DNA of 5,148 nt from JBOFLO01 sp051657905. GTDB lineage: Bacteria; Patescibacteriota; Gracilibacteria; UBA1369. Positions 1 through 5,148 of the stretch are shown piece after piece. The notes beneath the pieces are model-generated. The model searched no databases. It saw only the letters and a program-made list of their open reading frames with translations, and was not told the DNA's origin. The stretch is taken from assembly GCA_051657905.1 (NCBI GenBank), contig JBOFLO010000040.1, forward strand, positions 1 through 5,148, in the 5' to 3' direction. The position numbers were made by a program, and so were the translations under genes. The stretch's first letter is position 1. Each line of letters starts with the position of its first letter.

Positions 1-18
1 CAATTAATCGCCAACGAA

Positions 19-501
19 ATGAAAATCACCATCATCCAAATCGGCAAAACTAAACACAATTTCGTTCAGGAAGCTGAGCAGGAATATTTAAAGCGTCTTC
101 AACCTCAGTCAAAAATCGAAATAATTACCTTAAAAGAGAGCCCCGCCTTTGAACACTCCTCCTCCCCATCCGGCCGTCAAAAAGCCAAAAATGAAGAGGC
201 CGAAGCCATTCTTAAAAATCTCAGACCAAGTAGCAAAATCATCGCCCTGGATGAACGCGGCAAGCAATTCACTTCTCCGGATTTCGCTAAACAAATCGAG
301 AAATTCCGTGATTTTGAAGGAGCGGATATAACTTTTATTATTGGCGGCCCGTTTGGACTTGATCAAAGCGTTCTAGATCAGGCTGCAATTGTCTTAAGTT
401 TCAGTAAATTTACTTTTACTCATGAAATGATTCGTATGCTATTATTGGAGCAGCTTTATCGAGCCTTCAGCATACTCCAAAACAAAACTTATCATTATTA
501 A
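19..501 (+). CDS. rlmH: 23S rRNA (pseudouridine-1915-N3) methyltransferase RlmH
   Basis: RlmH is a SPOUT-class (trefoil-knot) methyltransferase that uses S-adenosylmethionine to methylate N3 of pseudouridine 1915 in helix 69 of 23S rRNA, acting on the assembled 70S ribosome in the cytoplasm. The 160-residue product has the family's usual length (about 155-160) and is recognisable end to end. It opens with MKITIIQIGK, has LDERGK at 77-82, the SAM-binding loop IIGGPFG at 107-113, H135-x3-R139 followed by the knot helix LLEQLYRAF at 142-150, and ends in the C-terminal YHY (158-160) typical of the family. Residues 42-56 form a Ser/Pro-rich loop where homologues vary. The ATG is chosen because MKIT is the classic family start. 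The reading frame is open to the left edge, so an upstream start cannot be excluded from the sequence alone. No Shine-Dalgarno motif precedes it. The capA-like gene begins 24 bases downstream, probably in the same transcript. Confidence 0.96.
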   Translation: MKITIIQIGKTKHNFVQEAEQEYLKRLQPQSKIEIITLKESPAFEHSSSPSGRQKAKNEEAEAILKNLRPSSKIIALDERGKQFTSPDFAKQIEKFRDFEGADITFIIGGPFGLDQSVLDQAAIVLSFSKFTFTHEMIRMLLLEQLYRAFSILQNKTYHY

Positions 502-513
502 AAAGCGCGCTTT
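502..513. repeat. 12-bp perfect palindrome directly after the rlmH stop
   Basis: The sequence AAAGCGCGCTTT begins on the base after the TAA of rlmH and reads the same on both strands. It is followed by a pyrimidine-rich stretch (TTTCCGCCGCCC) running up to the capA-like start. With GCGC as a loop it could make only a 4-bp hairpin, and there is no T-tract after it, so it is not a convincing terminator. It may be a processing or binding site, or chance. Confidence 0.4.
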
Positions 514-525
514 CCGCCGCCCAAT

Positions 526-2178
526 ATGAATAATTATTTCTTTAAATTCTTTTTACCTTTTTTCTTTGTCGGAGCAGTTCTTACCTATATCGCTTTGGGA
601 ATTTTAGAGAATGAGCAGATTTTACAAACCGATTCTCTGCAAAATCTCGACAATCGTTCCGATGCAATTTCCAAGCAAGATCACCTGGAAATCAAAGATT
701 TTTACCAAACTGAAAGAACGGTAAAAACTGTTTTTCTTAGCCAAATAAAATCCGACACGCCCGAGTCTGATCAGGTGAATTTAGAAACCGCCGCTCAGAC
801 AATTTTCCAAAACCTCCAAAAAGATCAAAAATTTTCCAATATCATCGTAATTTTCGATCCAGCTTTCCCACTCAGCCAAACTGATCCATTCTATGCTCAG
901 AATTTAAAAATTTTCCCAAACTCTTCCTATCGTGCAATTCATCCAACTGCTCTTCAAACCGAAACGGATATTTATAATCAAATCCAACCATATTTTTCCT
1001 CTGAATCGCTAATAATTCTCCACACATATCAAAATGCCTTGCCTGAGGATCCGCAGCTATTGGAAATTTATCAAAATCATCTCAAAAACGCTTTCGACAA
1101 TTTCACCAAAAAGAATTTAACCGATTTGCCTTTCTCCAATCGCGAGGGCCTAAAAGCTGTTTATCAAGTTAATAAAGAAGCTGATAATTTAAGAATTTTG
1201 CCGGCCCTACAAAACCCTCAACAAAACTTCCAATTCCGCTATTTAACCAAAGGTCCGCGCCATCAAAGCCAAATAGCTTCCCTTACTTTTTTCGGCGATA
1301 TTATGTTGGGGCGCTATGTTCGTACTTTAATGGATAACAATTCCATGGATTATCCTTTTGAAAATCTCGATCCAAATATATTTGTCACAAATGATTTATT
1401 AATAGCCAATTTAGAAGGTCCAATTGCTAAAAAAGCTGTAGCCACTTCCAAAGAAATCGCCTTTAGATTTCTTCCCGACATTGTCCCTCTACTTAAAAAA
1501 TACCATTTCGACGCCCTCAGCTTAGCCAACAATCACTCCTACGACATGGGCGCAGCTGGTCTGGCTGATACTTATGAATTGCTGCCAGCCGGCGGAATTT
1601 CAGCCTTTGGAAATCCTAAAGATATCAATGAACAATCTTTTTGGAAAACCGAAGTTAATGGGCAGAAATTCGCTTTTCTTGGCCTCAATGACACGGATTT
1701 CAAATTGAAGAAACTGGAAACTATTAAATTAATTCAGCAGCTTTCCGCCGAAGGCCACCAAGTCATTGTTTACATCCATTGGGGTGTTGAATATCAACAT
1801 AAACCCCAGGACAGCCAAGTCGAGCTTGCCCACTCCTTTGTTGACGCTGGGGCCGACGCCGTCATCGGCCATCACCCGCACGTAGTTCAAAGTTTCGAAA
1901 TCTACAATCAAGCCCCGATTTTCTATTCTTTGGGTAATGCCATTTTCGATCAATATTTCTCTTCCGCCGTTCAGGAAGGTTTGTTTATAAATTTAACTTT
2001 CAGCCCAGAAAGTTTGGACATCTATTTCTTCCCAATCAAAATCGAAACAAGTAAAGCCCGACTGATGAACGCTCAGGAAAAAGCCGAATTCTTGGCTAGG
2101 TTTACCAGTTATTGGCGTTATGAACAGGCCACCAAGGACATGATTGAACAAGGAAAAATCACTATTGATCTACCCTAA
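526..2178 (+). CDS. Membrane-anchored CapA/PGA_cap-type metallophosphatase with Memo-like N-terminal region
   Basis: The C-terminal half (about residues 250-510 of 550) is a PGA_cap domain, a calcineurin-like metallophosphatase fold named after CapA/PgsA of poly-gamma-glutamate synthesis. Visible motifs are FFGDIMLGR 255-263 (D258), NLEGPI 295-300 (E297), SLANNHSYD 332-340 (N336, H337), IHWGVEY 417-423 (H418), IGHHPHVVQ 447-455 (H449, H452) and YSLGNAIFD 467-475, so the metal site looks intact. Residues 5-27 are a Phe-rich hydrophobic segment after one Lys, probably a signal anchor placing the rest outside the membrane. Residues about 66-245 resemble, in pattern only, the AmmeMemoRadiSam protein B (Memo) family with its metal-binding residues missing. 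The substrate is unknown: no capB or capC homologue is nearby, so a poly-glutamate role should not be assumed. CapA alone is usually about 350-400 residues, so the extra length is the N-terminal region. The ATG fits the hydrophobic anchor; no Shine-Dalgarno is seen. It is probably co-transcribed with rlmH. Confidence 0.88.
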   Translation: MNNYFFKFFLPFFFVGAVLTYIALGILENEQILQTDSLQNLDNRSDAISKQDHLEIKDFYQTERTVKTVFLSQIKSDTPESDQVNLETAAQTIFQNLQKDQKFSNIIVIFDPAFPLSQTDPFYAQNLKIFPNSSYRAIHPTALQTETDIYNQIQPYFSSESLIILHTYQNALPEDPQLLEIYQNHLKNAFDNFTKKNLTDLPFSNREGLKAVYQVNKEADNLRILPALQNPQQNFQFRYLTKGPRHQSQIASLTFFGDIMLGRYVRTLMDNNSMDYPFENLDPNIFVTNDLLIANLEGPIAKKAVATSKEIAFRFLPDIVPLLKKYHFDALSLANNHSYDMGAAGLADTYELLPAGGISAFGNPKDINEQSFWKTEVNGQKFAFLGLNDTDFKLKKLETIKLIQQLSAEGHQVIVYIHWGVEYQHKPQDSQVELAHSFVDAGADAVIGHHPHVVQSFEIYNQAPIFYSLGNAIFDQYFSSAVQEGLFINLTFSPESLDIYFFPIKIETSKARLMNAQEKAEFLARFTSYWRYEQATKDMIEQGKITIDLP

Positions 2179-2211
2179 TTGATTGAAAAATTTCCCATAC
2201 CTTCCTAAACT

Positions 2212-2240
2212 TTATCAGCAAGTTTAATTTGTATTAAAAT
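2212..2240 (+). promoter_or_regulatory. Likely sigma70-type promoter of the lipoprotein gene, possibly leaderless
   Basis: A -35-like TTATCA (2212-2217, 4 of 6 to TTGACA) is separated by 17 bases from a -10-like TAAAAT (2235-2240, 5 of 6 to TATAAT). An alternative -10, TATTAA at 2232-2237, directly follows a TG at 2230-2231. Either choice puts transcription start at about 2244-2247, on top of the ATG at 2245, which would give a message with almost no leader. A 6-bp inverted repeat (TTTAAT 2223-2228, ATTAAA 2233-2238) overlaps the -10, though in AT-rich DNA this may be chance. The call rests on consensus matching by eye. Confidence 0.5.
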
Positions 2241-2244
2241 TTTT

Positions 2245-2823
2245 ATGAATAGTACCCAGCCAAAATTTTTGTCTAAAGCTTTTATTTTAATTGTTGCTTC
2301 TTTATTTATAGCTGGCTGTCAGCCGGCCGGAACTGGTCAGCCGGAACGTCCTTTAAACCCAAATGGCAAACCAGTTAAACAACCAGAACCAATTGTTGAA
2401 GAAATTGTGCCACTTTTAAATATGAATGCCGCTGGTCAATCAAAAGAATTCAAATTACGCAGCCAAACTTCCCGTTATTTAAACGCTGAAAAATCTGCTT
2501 TAGAAATTGTCCTCACCGACAATCGCGATGTTTCCTGCCAAAATCCTGCTCCAGCTATGACAGCAGATCAACAAAAAATCACCCTAACCGTCAAATCCAA
2601 AGACGGCAAATCACCAATCGCTATGGCTGATTTAAGCACCGACACCAATTTCGAAAAACAAGCTGAATATCAAATCGGTGAAACCAAAACAGCTTTCGGC
2701 AACGACGCCGTCACCAAACTCGAATTCACCAACATCAACGACGCTATCGCCCGCGGTAATTTGAAACTAGAAACCACCGATTTATCCCTAGACGGTGAGT
2801 TCTTTACAGCAATCTGTAATTAA
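2245..2823 (+). CDS. Putative lipoprotein of unknown function
   Basis: I do not recognise this 192-residue protein. It begins with a clear lipoprotein signal peptide: lysines at 7 and 11, a hydrophobic core at 12-24, and the lipobox IAGC at 22-25, so C25 would be lipidated and the rest held on the outer face of the membrane. Residues 26-52 are a Pro/Gly/Gln-rich, disordered-looking linker. From about 60 to the end there is one domain with alternating polar and hydrophobic stretches (for example LEIVLTD, KITLTVKS, NLKLETTDLSLDGEFF) that suggests a beta-sandwich. It has only two other cysteines, C98 and C191, the latter next to last, which could form a disulphide outside the cell. The start is the only ATG after the upstream stop that yields the signal peptide. 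Codons in its 3' half lean strongly to C at the third position. It has its own likely promoter upstream and a terminator 19 bases after its stop. A role in envelope structure or ligand binding is only a guess. Confidence 0.85.
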   Translation: MNSTQPKFLSKAFILIVASLFIAGCQPAGTGQPERPLNPNGKPVKQPEPIVEEIVPLLNMNAAGQSKEFKLRSQTSRYLNAEKSALEIVLTDNRDVSCQNPAPAMTADQQKITLTVKSKDGKSPIAMADLSTDTNFEKQAEYQIGETKTAFGNDAVTKLEFTNINDAIARGNLKLETTDLSLDGEFFTAICN

Positions 2824-2842
2824 TTCAGCAAATTGTTTCCCT

Positions 2843-2878
2843 AAAACGGCCAAACACTATCATGTCTGGCCGTTTTTT
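2843..2878 (+). terminator. Rho-independent terminator after the lipoprotein gene
   Basis: A 10-bp perfect stem, AAAACGGCCA (2843-2852) with TGGCCGTTTT (2867-2876), continues past one A-C mismatch into three more pairs (ACA/TGT) closing on the 6-base loop CTATCA (2857-2862). A run of six T (2873-2878) follows the GC core. This is a textbook intrinsic terminator. It lies 19 bases after the lipoprotein stop and closes the rlmH to lipoprotein group. The opposite strand would carry only four U after the stem, so termination there would be weaker. Confidence 0.93.
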
Positions 2879-2879
2879 A

Positions 2880-2908
2880 TTCCTGAAAGCCCAAAAATAT
2901 GGTAAAAT
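2880..2908 (+). promoter_or_regulatory. Likely extended -10 promoter of the beta-CASP nuclease gene
   Basis: TGG-TAAAAT (2900-2908) is an extended -10 element whose hexamer (2903-2908) matches TATAAT at 5 of 6 and is identical to one proposed for the lipoprotein gene. With a 17-base spacer the -35 would be TTCCTG (2880-2885), a poor match, as is common when the TG extension is present. Transcription would start near 2914-2916, giving a leader of about 48 bases. The promoter begins two bases after the terminator T-run, so this gene seems transcribed independently of the group upstream. Confidence 0.6.
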
Positions 2909-2962
2909 GACAGGAATATCAGAAAAATACTCAAACAAACAAAATCCGGTAATCAAAACAAA

Positions 2963-4369
2963 ATGAAAATTACTTTTTGGGGAGCAGCCAAGGAAGTTAC
3001 AGGTTCACGGCATCTAATAGAGGTAAACGGCAAGAAAATTCTTCTGGATTGTGGGCTTTTCCAAGGTCGCAGATCAGAAACTGAATTAAAAAACACTGAC
3101 TTTGGATTCGATCCGGCAACTTTAGACGCTGTAATCATTTCCCATGCTCATATTGATCATTCCGGCTCTTTGCCATATTTAGTTAAAAGAGGTTACAAAG
3201 GCCCGATTTACAGCACATTTGCTACCCGCGATCTATGCAATTACATGTTGATGGATAGTGCTTTTATCCAGGAAAAGGATGCTGAATACATGAATAAAAA
3301 AGCACGTAAAAAAGGAAAAAATGTTACTTTCGAACCACTTTATAACAGTGAAGACGCCCAACAAGCTCTTTCTCAATTTTACGGACTAAGTTACGAACGC
3401 GCCTTTGTGGTGACCGACGGTGTAGTCTGCTCATTTTATAATGCCGGTCATATTCTCGGTTCTGCGCTTGTACATTTGGTAATCAAGGATGAAAAAACTA
3501 AAAAAGTTTATCGTCTTGGTTTCACCGGAGATCTCGGCCGCAAAAACCTGCCCATCTTGAAAGATCCAACTCCTATGCCACCTTCAGAATATTTATTGAT
3601 TGAAAGTACTTATGGAAATCGTTTCCATGAATCAATGGTTGACGCTGGCGAGAAATTAAAAGAAATTGTCAATCGTGTGGCCAATCGTGGTGGGAAAATT
3701 ATTATTCCAGCATTCTCGGTAGAACGTACTCAGGAAATGATTTATCACCTTAATTTGCTTTGGCAGAAAAAGGAAATCCCAGATATTCCAGTTTATGTAG
3801 ATAGTCCGCTTTCCGTTAACATTACTGAAGTTTTCATCAATCATCCGGAGTGTTACGATCGCAGTATTTACGAAGAATTTTTGGAAAATCGTAAAAACCC
3901 ATTTGGTTTCGGTCGCTTGCAATACATTCATAGCGTCGACGAATCCAAAGCTTTAAATAATCACAATGGCCCGGCCATAATTATTTCCTCTTCCGGTATG
4001 TGTGAAAATGGCCGTATTCTTCATCATTTGAAAAATAATATTGAAGACGAACGTAATCTGGTTTTGATAGTAGGTTATATGGCTCAAGACACTTTGGGTC
4101 GCAAAATTGTAGAGAAACAACCAATTGTAAATATTTTTGATGAACCATATCATCTTCGTGCAGAAGTTGAGGTTATGAATGCTTTCTCTGGTCACGCTGA
4201 TCGTTCCGACCTTTTGGAATTCATCACCGATGTCAAAGATCTTAAAAAAGTTTTTCTTGTTCATGGTGAAGAAAACCAAAGTCAAACGCTTAAAGGATAT
4301 TTGGGGGAATTGGGCATTGATTCAGTGGAAGTTCCCGCACGTGGCGAAACCTTCATTGTAGAAGAATAA
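2963..4369 (+). CDS. Beta-CASP metallo-beta-lactamase-fold ribonuclease (COG1236/CPSF73-like)
   Basis: This is a two-zinc RNA nuclease of the metallo-beta-lactamase fold with an inserted beta-CASP domain, the class that includes Thermus TTHA0252 and eukaryotic CPSF-73; it is expected to act in the cytoplasm on RNA turnover or processing. The full 468-residue length fits the family. Metal motifs are all present: D29 (LLDCGLFQG), HAHIDH 61-66, H163 in AGHILGS, D190 in TGDLGR, and H411 in FSGHADR. Beta-CASP motif A is E214 (ESTYGNR), motif B is probably H355 (SSSGMCENGRILHH, 342-355), and motif C is H411. The C-terminal RNA-specificity segment (VFLVHGE 430-436, LGIDSVEVPARGE) closes the MBL fold. 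There is no KH domain as in archaeal relatives and no RNase J C-terminal domain. Whether it works as endonuclease, exonuclease or both cannot be read from sequence. The start MKITFWGAAKEVTGS is canonical; no Shine-Dalgarno is seen. It prefers CGT for arginine (12 of 22), unlike thyA next door. Confidence 0.95.
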   Translation: MKITFWGAAKEVTGSRHLIEVNGKKILLDCGLFQGRRSETELKNTDFGFDPATLDAVIISHAHIDHSGSLPYLVKRGYKGPIYSTFATRDLCNYMLMDSAFIQEKDAEYMNKKARKKGKNVTFEPLYNSEDAQQALSQFYGLSYERAFVVTDGVVCSFYNAGHILGSALVHLVIKDEKTKKVYRLGFTGDLGRKNLPILKDPTPMPPSEYLLIESTYGNRFHESMVDAGEKLKEIVNRVANRGGKIIIPAFSVERTQEMIYHLNLLWQKKEIPDIPVYVDSPLSVNITEVFINHPECYDRSIYEEFLENRKNPFGFGRLQYIHSVDESKALNNHNGPAIIISSSGMCENGRILHHLKNNIEDERNLVLIVGYMAQDTLGRKIVEKQPIVNIFDEPYHLRAEVEVMNAFSGHADRSDLLEFITDVKDLKKVFLVHGEENQSQTLKGYLGELGIDSVEVPARGETFIVEE

Positions 4370-4384
4370 ATAGCGGCTTTTTTC

Positions 4385-4404
4385 AATCAAATTTAATTGT
4401 GATT
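4385..4404. promoter_or_regulatory. 20-bp imperfect dyad over the thyA -35 region (candidate operator)
   Basis: The 20 bases have the form AATCAnAnTTAAnTnTGATT: eight of ten base pairs are symmetric about a central TTAA, with outer arms AATCA and TGATT. The right arm overlaps the proposed -35 TTGTGA (4397-4402), where a repressor would block RNA polymerase. It contains almost only A and T, so chance symmetry is a real alternative, and no regulator gene is visible in the window. Confidence 0.3.
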
Positions 4405-4426
4405 TCCAACTTGTCTGGATTATATT
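4397..4426 (+). promoter_or_regulatory. Likely promoter of thyA
   Basis: TTGTGA (4397-4402, 4 of 6 to TTGACA) is followed by an 18-base spacer and TATATT (4421-4426, 5 of 6 to TATAAT), with a TG at 4416-4417. Transcription start would fall near 4433, giving a leader of about 18 bases. The preceding beta-CASP gene ends at 4369 with a T-run (4378-4383) but no stem before it, so read-through from upstream is also possible. Confidence 0.5.
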
Positions 4427-4450
4427 GGGAATGTCATTAACTTTGCTCCC

Positions 4451-5148
4451 ATGAATACAGATTCTTCTCTAAAAACCTCCCGCCAAGCGCTTACCCAAGC
4501 CGGCGATCACTTGGGAGCAGCCAAAGAAAAGCTCACTCAGCTTCGCCATCAACACGATGCTTTCACTTTATCATCCAACTTAAATGCCACCGATCATGCT
4601 TATTTAAGTATGATTAAAGAAGTTCTGGAAAATGGCGAATTCCGCCAAGACCGCACTGGAACAGGAACAATTTCCATTTTCGGTTTGCAAAGAAAATACG
4701 ATTTACGCAAAGGTTTCCCTTTATTGACTACCAAAAAAGTCCGCCACGACGGCATTTTACGCGAATTACTATGGTTAGTTTCCGGCTCCACCAACATCAA
4801 TGATAATTTAACGCAGCACACTCCAATCTGGGATGCCTGGGCCGACGAAACAGGGGAGTTAGGTCCGGTTTATGGCTATCAATGGCGCAAATGGGAAAAA
4901 TTCAAATTAAATCCGGAAACCAAACAATATGAAAAAACTCATGTTGATCAATTAGCCAACGCCATCAACAGAATCAAAACCAATCCGGATTGCCGCCGCA
5001 TCATAGTTTCCGCCTGGAATGCCGGCGATATCCCAGAAATGAAATTACCTCCCTGCCACGCCTTCTTCCAATTCTACGTGGTCAACGGTCGCCTGGATGT
5101 TCAACTCTACCAACGCAGCGCCGACCTCGCCCTGGGCGTCCCGTTTAA
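4451..5148 (+). CDS. thyA: Thymidylate synthase ThyA, 3' end cut by window edge
   Basis: ThyA converts dUMP and 5,10-methylene-tetrahydrofolate to dTMP and dihydrofolate in the cytoplasm, the only de novo route to thymidylate where ThyX is absent. The frame stays open to the last base, giving 232 complete codons; some 60 or more residues of the C-terminus lie outside. From residue 49 the match to E. coli ThyA is close: DRTGTGT 67-73 (R68, dUMP phosphate), PIWDAWADE 125-133, GPVYGYQWR 138-146, RRIIVSAWN 182-190 (R182/R183, contributed across the dimer), PPCHAFFQF 200-208 with catalytic C202, and YQRSADLALGVPF 220-232. Two things are odd: a 47-residue N-terminal extension with Leu at 7, 14, 21 and 28, and an insertion of about nine residues around 150-162. 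The ATG is the only one in frame after a stop at 4400, before the conserved core; no Shine-Dalgarno is present. Arginine codons are almost all CGC (12 of 14). An unannotated start later in the extension (for example TTG at 4511) would shorten it. Confidence 0.95.
   Translation, partial: MNTDSSLKTSRQALTQAGDHLGAAKEKLTQLRHQHDAFTLSSNLNATDHAYLSMIKEVLENGEFRQDRTGTGTISIFGLQRKYDLRKGFPLLTTKKVRHDGILRELLWLVSGSTNINDNLTQHTPIWDAWADETGELGPVYGYQWRKWEKFKLNPETKQYEKTHVDQLANAINRIKTNPDCRRIIVSAWNAGDIPEMKLPPCHAFFQFYVVNGRLDVQLYQRSADLALGVPF

Noticed and set aside
1729..1953. Minus-strand open frame opposite the CapA phosphatase domain, and similar minus-strand frames elsewhere
   Set aside because: They sit antisense to strongly conserved coding sequence, have no recognisable domains, and are explained as shadows of the real genes.
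526..2178. Calling the CapA-like gene part of a poly-gamma-glutamate capsule operon
   Set aside because: No ligase (CapB/PgsB) or CapC/PgsC homologue lies in the window, and PGA_cap domains occur in many proteins with no capsule role.
2907..2966. A 19-codon ORF whose TGA overlaps the beta-CASP gene ATG
   Set aside because: Its ATG lies inside the proposed -10 element and so upstream of the likely transcript start. It has no recognisable features and the ATGA overlap is expected from the gene's ATGAAA start.
19..4369. Possible alternative genetic code with UGA as glycine
   Set aside because: All frames are complete without reading any TGA as sense, glycines are encoded by GGN, and all four finished genes end in TAA. 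Nothing in the window calls for recoding.
4371..4383. T-run after the beta-CASP gene as a terminator
   Set aside because: Six T follow AGCGGC, but no complementary GCCGC stem exists just upstream, so it does not form an intrinsic terminator.
4431..4454. A 7-codon ORF (MSLTLLP) whose TGA overlaps the thyA ATG, resembling a coupled leader peptide
   Set aside because: The proposed transcription start near 4433 would exclude its ATG. Any gene beginning ATGA has a TGA in that frame, so the overlap means little, and nothing supports its translation.

Overview
The window holds five genes, all on the + strand: four complete and one cut by the right edge. In order they are rlmH (23S rRNA pseudouridine methyltransferase), a membrane-anchored CapA/PGA_cap-type metallophosphatase with a long extra N-terminal region, an unrecognised lipoprotein, a beta-CASP metallo-beta-lactamase-fold ribonuclease, and the first 232 codons of thyA (thymidylate synthase). 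The longest gap between genes is 139 bases, so there is no long non-coding stretch.

The organism is a bacterium of low to moderate GC. The mix of genes, the lack of Shine-Dalgarno motifs before all five genes, and a CapA-type enzyme fused to what looks like a worn-down Memo (AmmeMemoRadiSam protein B) domain suggest a member of the Candidate Phyla Radiation (Patescibacteria). That is inference from general knowledge, not a proven placement. The standard bacterial code works throughout: all four completed genes end in TAA and no in-frame TGA needs reading through, so nothing indicates the UGA-to-glycine recoding of Gracilibacteria and Absconditabacteria.

Transcription appears to fall into three units. 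rlmH and the capA-like gene lie 24 bases apart and are probably co-transcribed. The lipoprotein gene follows 66 bases later with its own likely promoter so close to the ATG that the message may be leaderless. A strong rho-independent terminator (2843-2878) ends this group. The beta-CASP gene starts from an extended -10 promoter directly after that terminator. thyA has a likely promoter of its own in an 81-base gap, with a 20-base dyad over its -35 region. The genes do not form one obvious pathway: two act on RNA (rRNA methylation, RNA cleavage), two are exported or surface-facing (CapA-like, lipoprotein), and one makes dTMP.

I do not see a clear new multi-gene system. The points most worth a second look are the fused, apparently ligand-less Memo-like domain of the CapA protein, the leucine-heptad N-terminal extension on ThyA, and the orphan lipoprotein.
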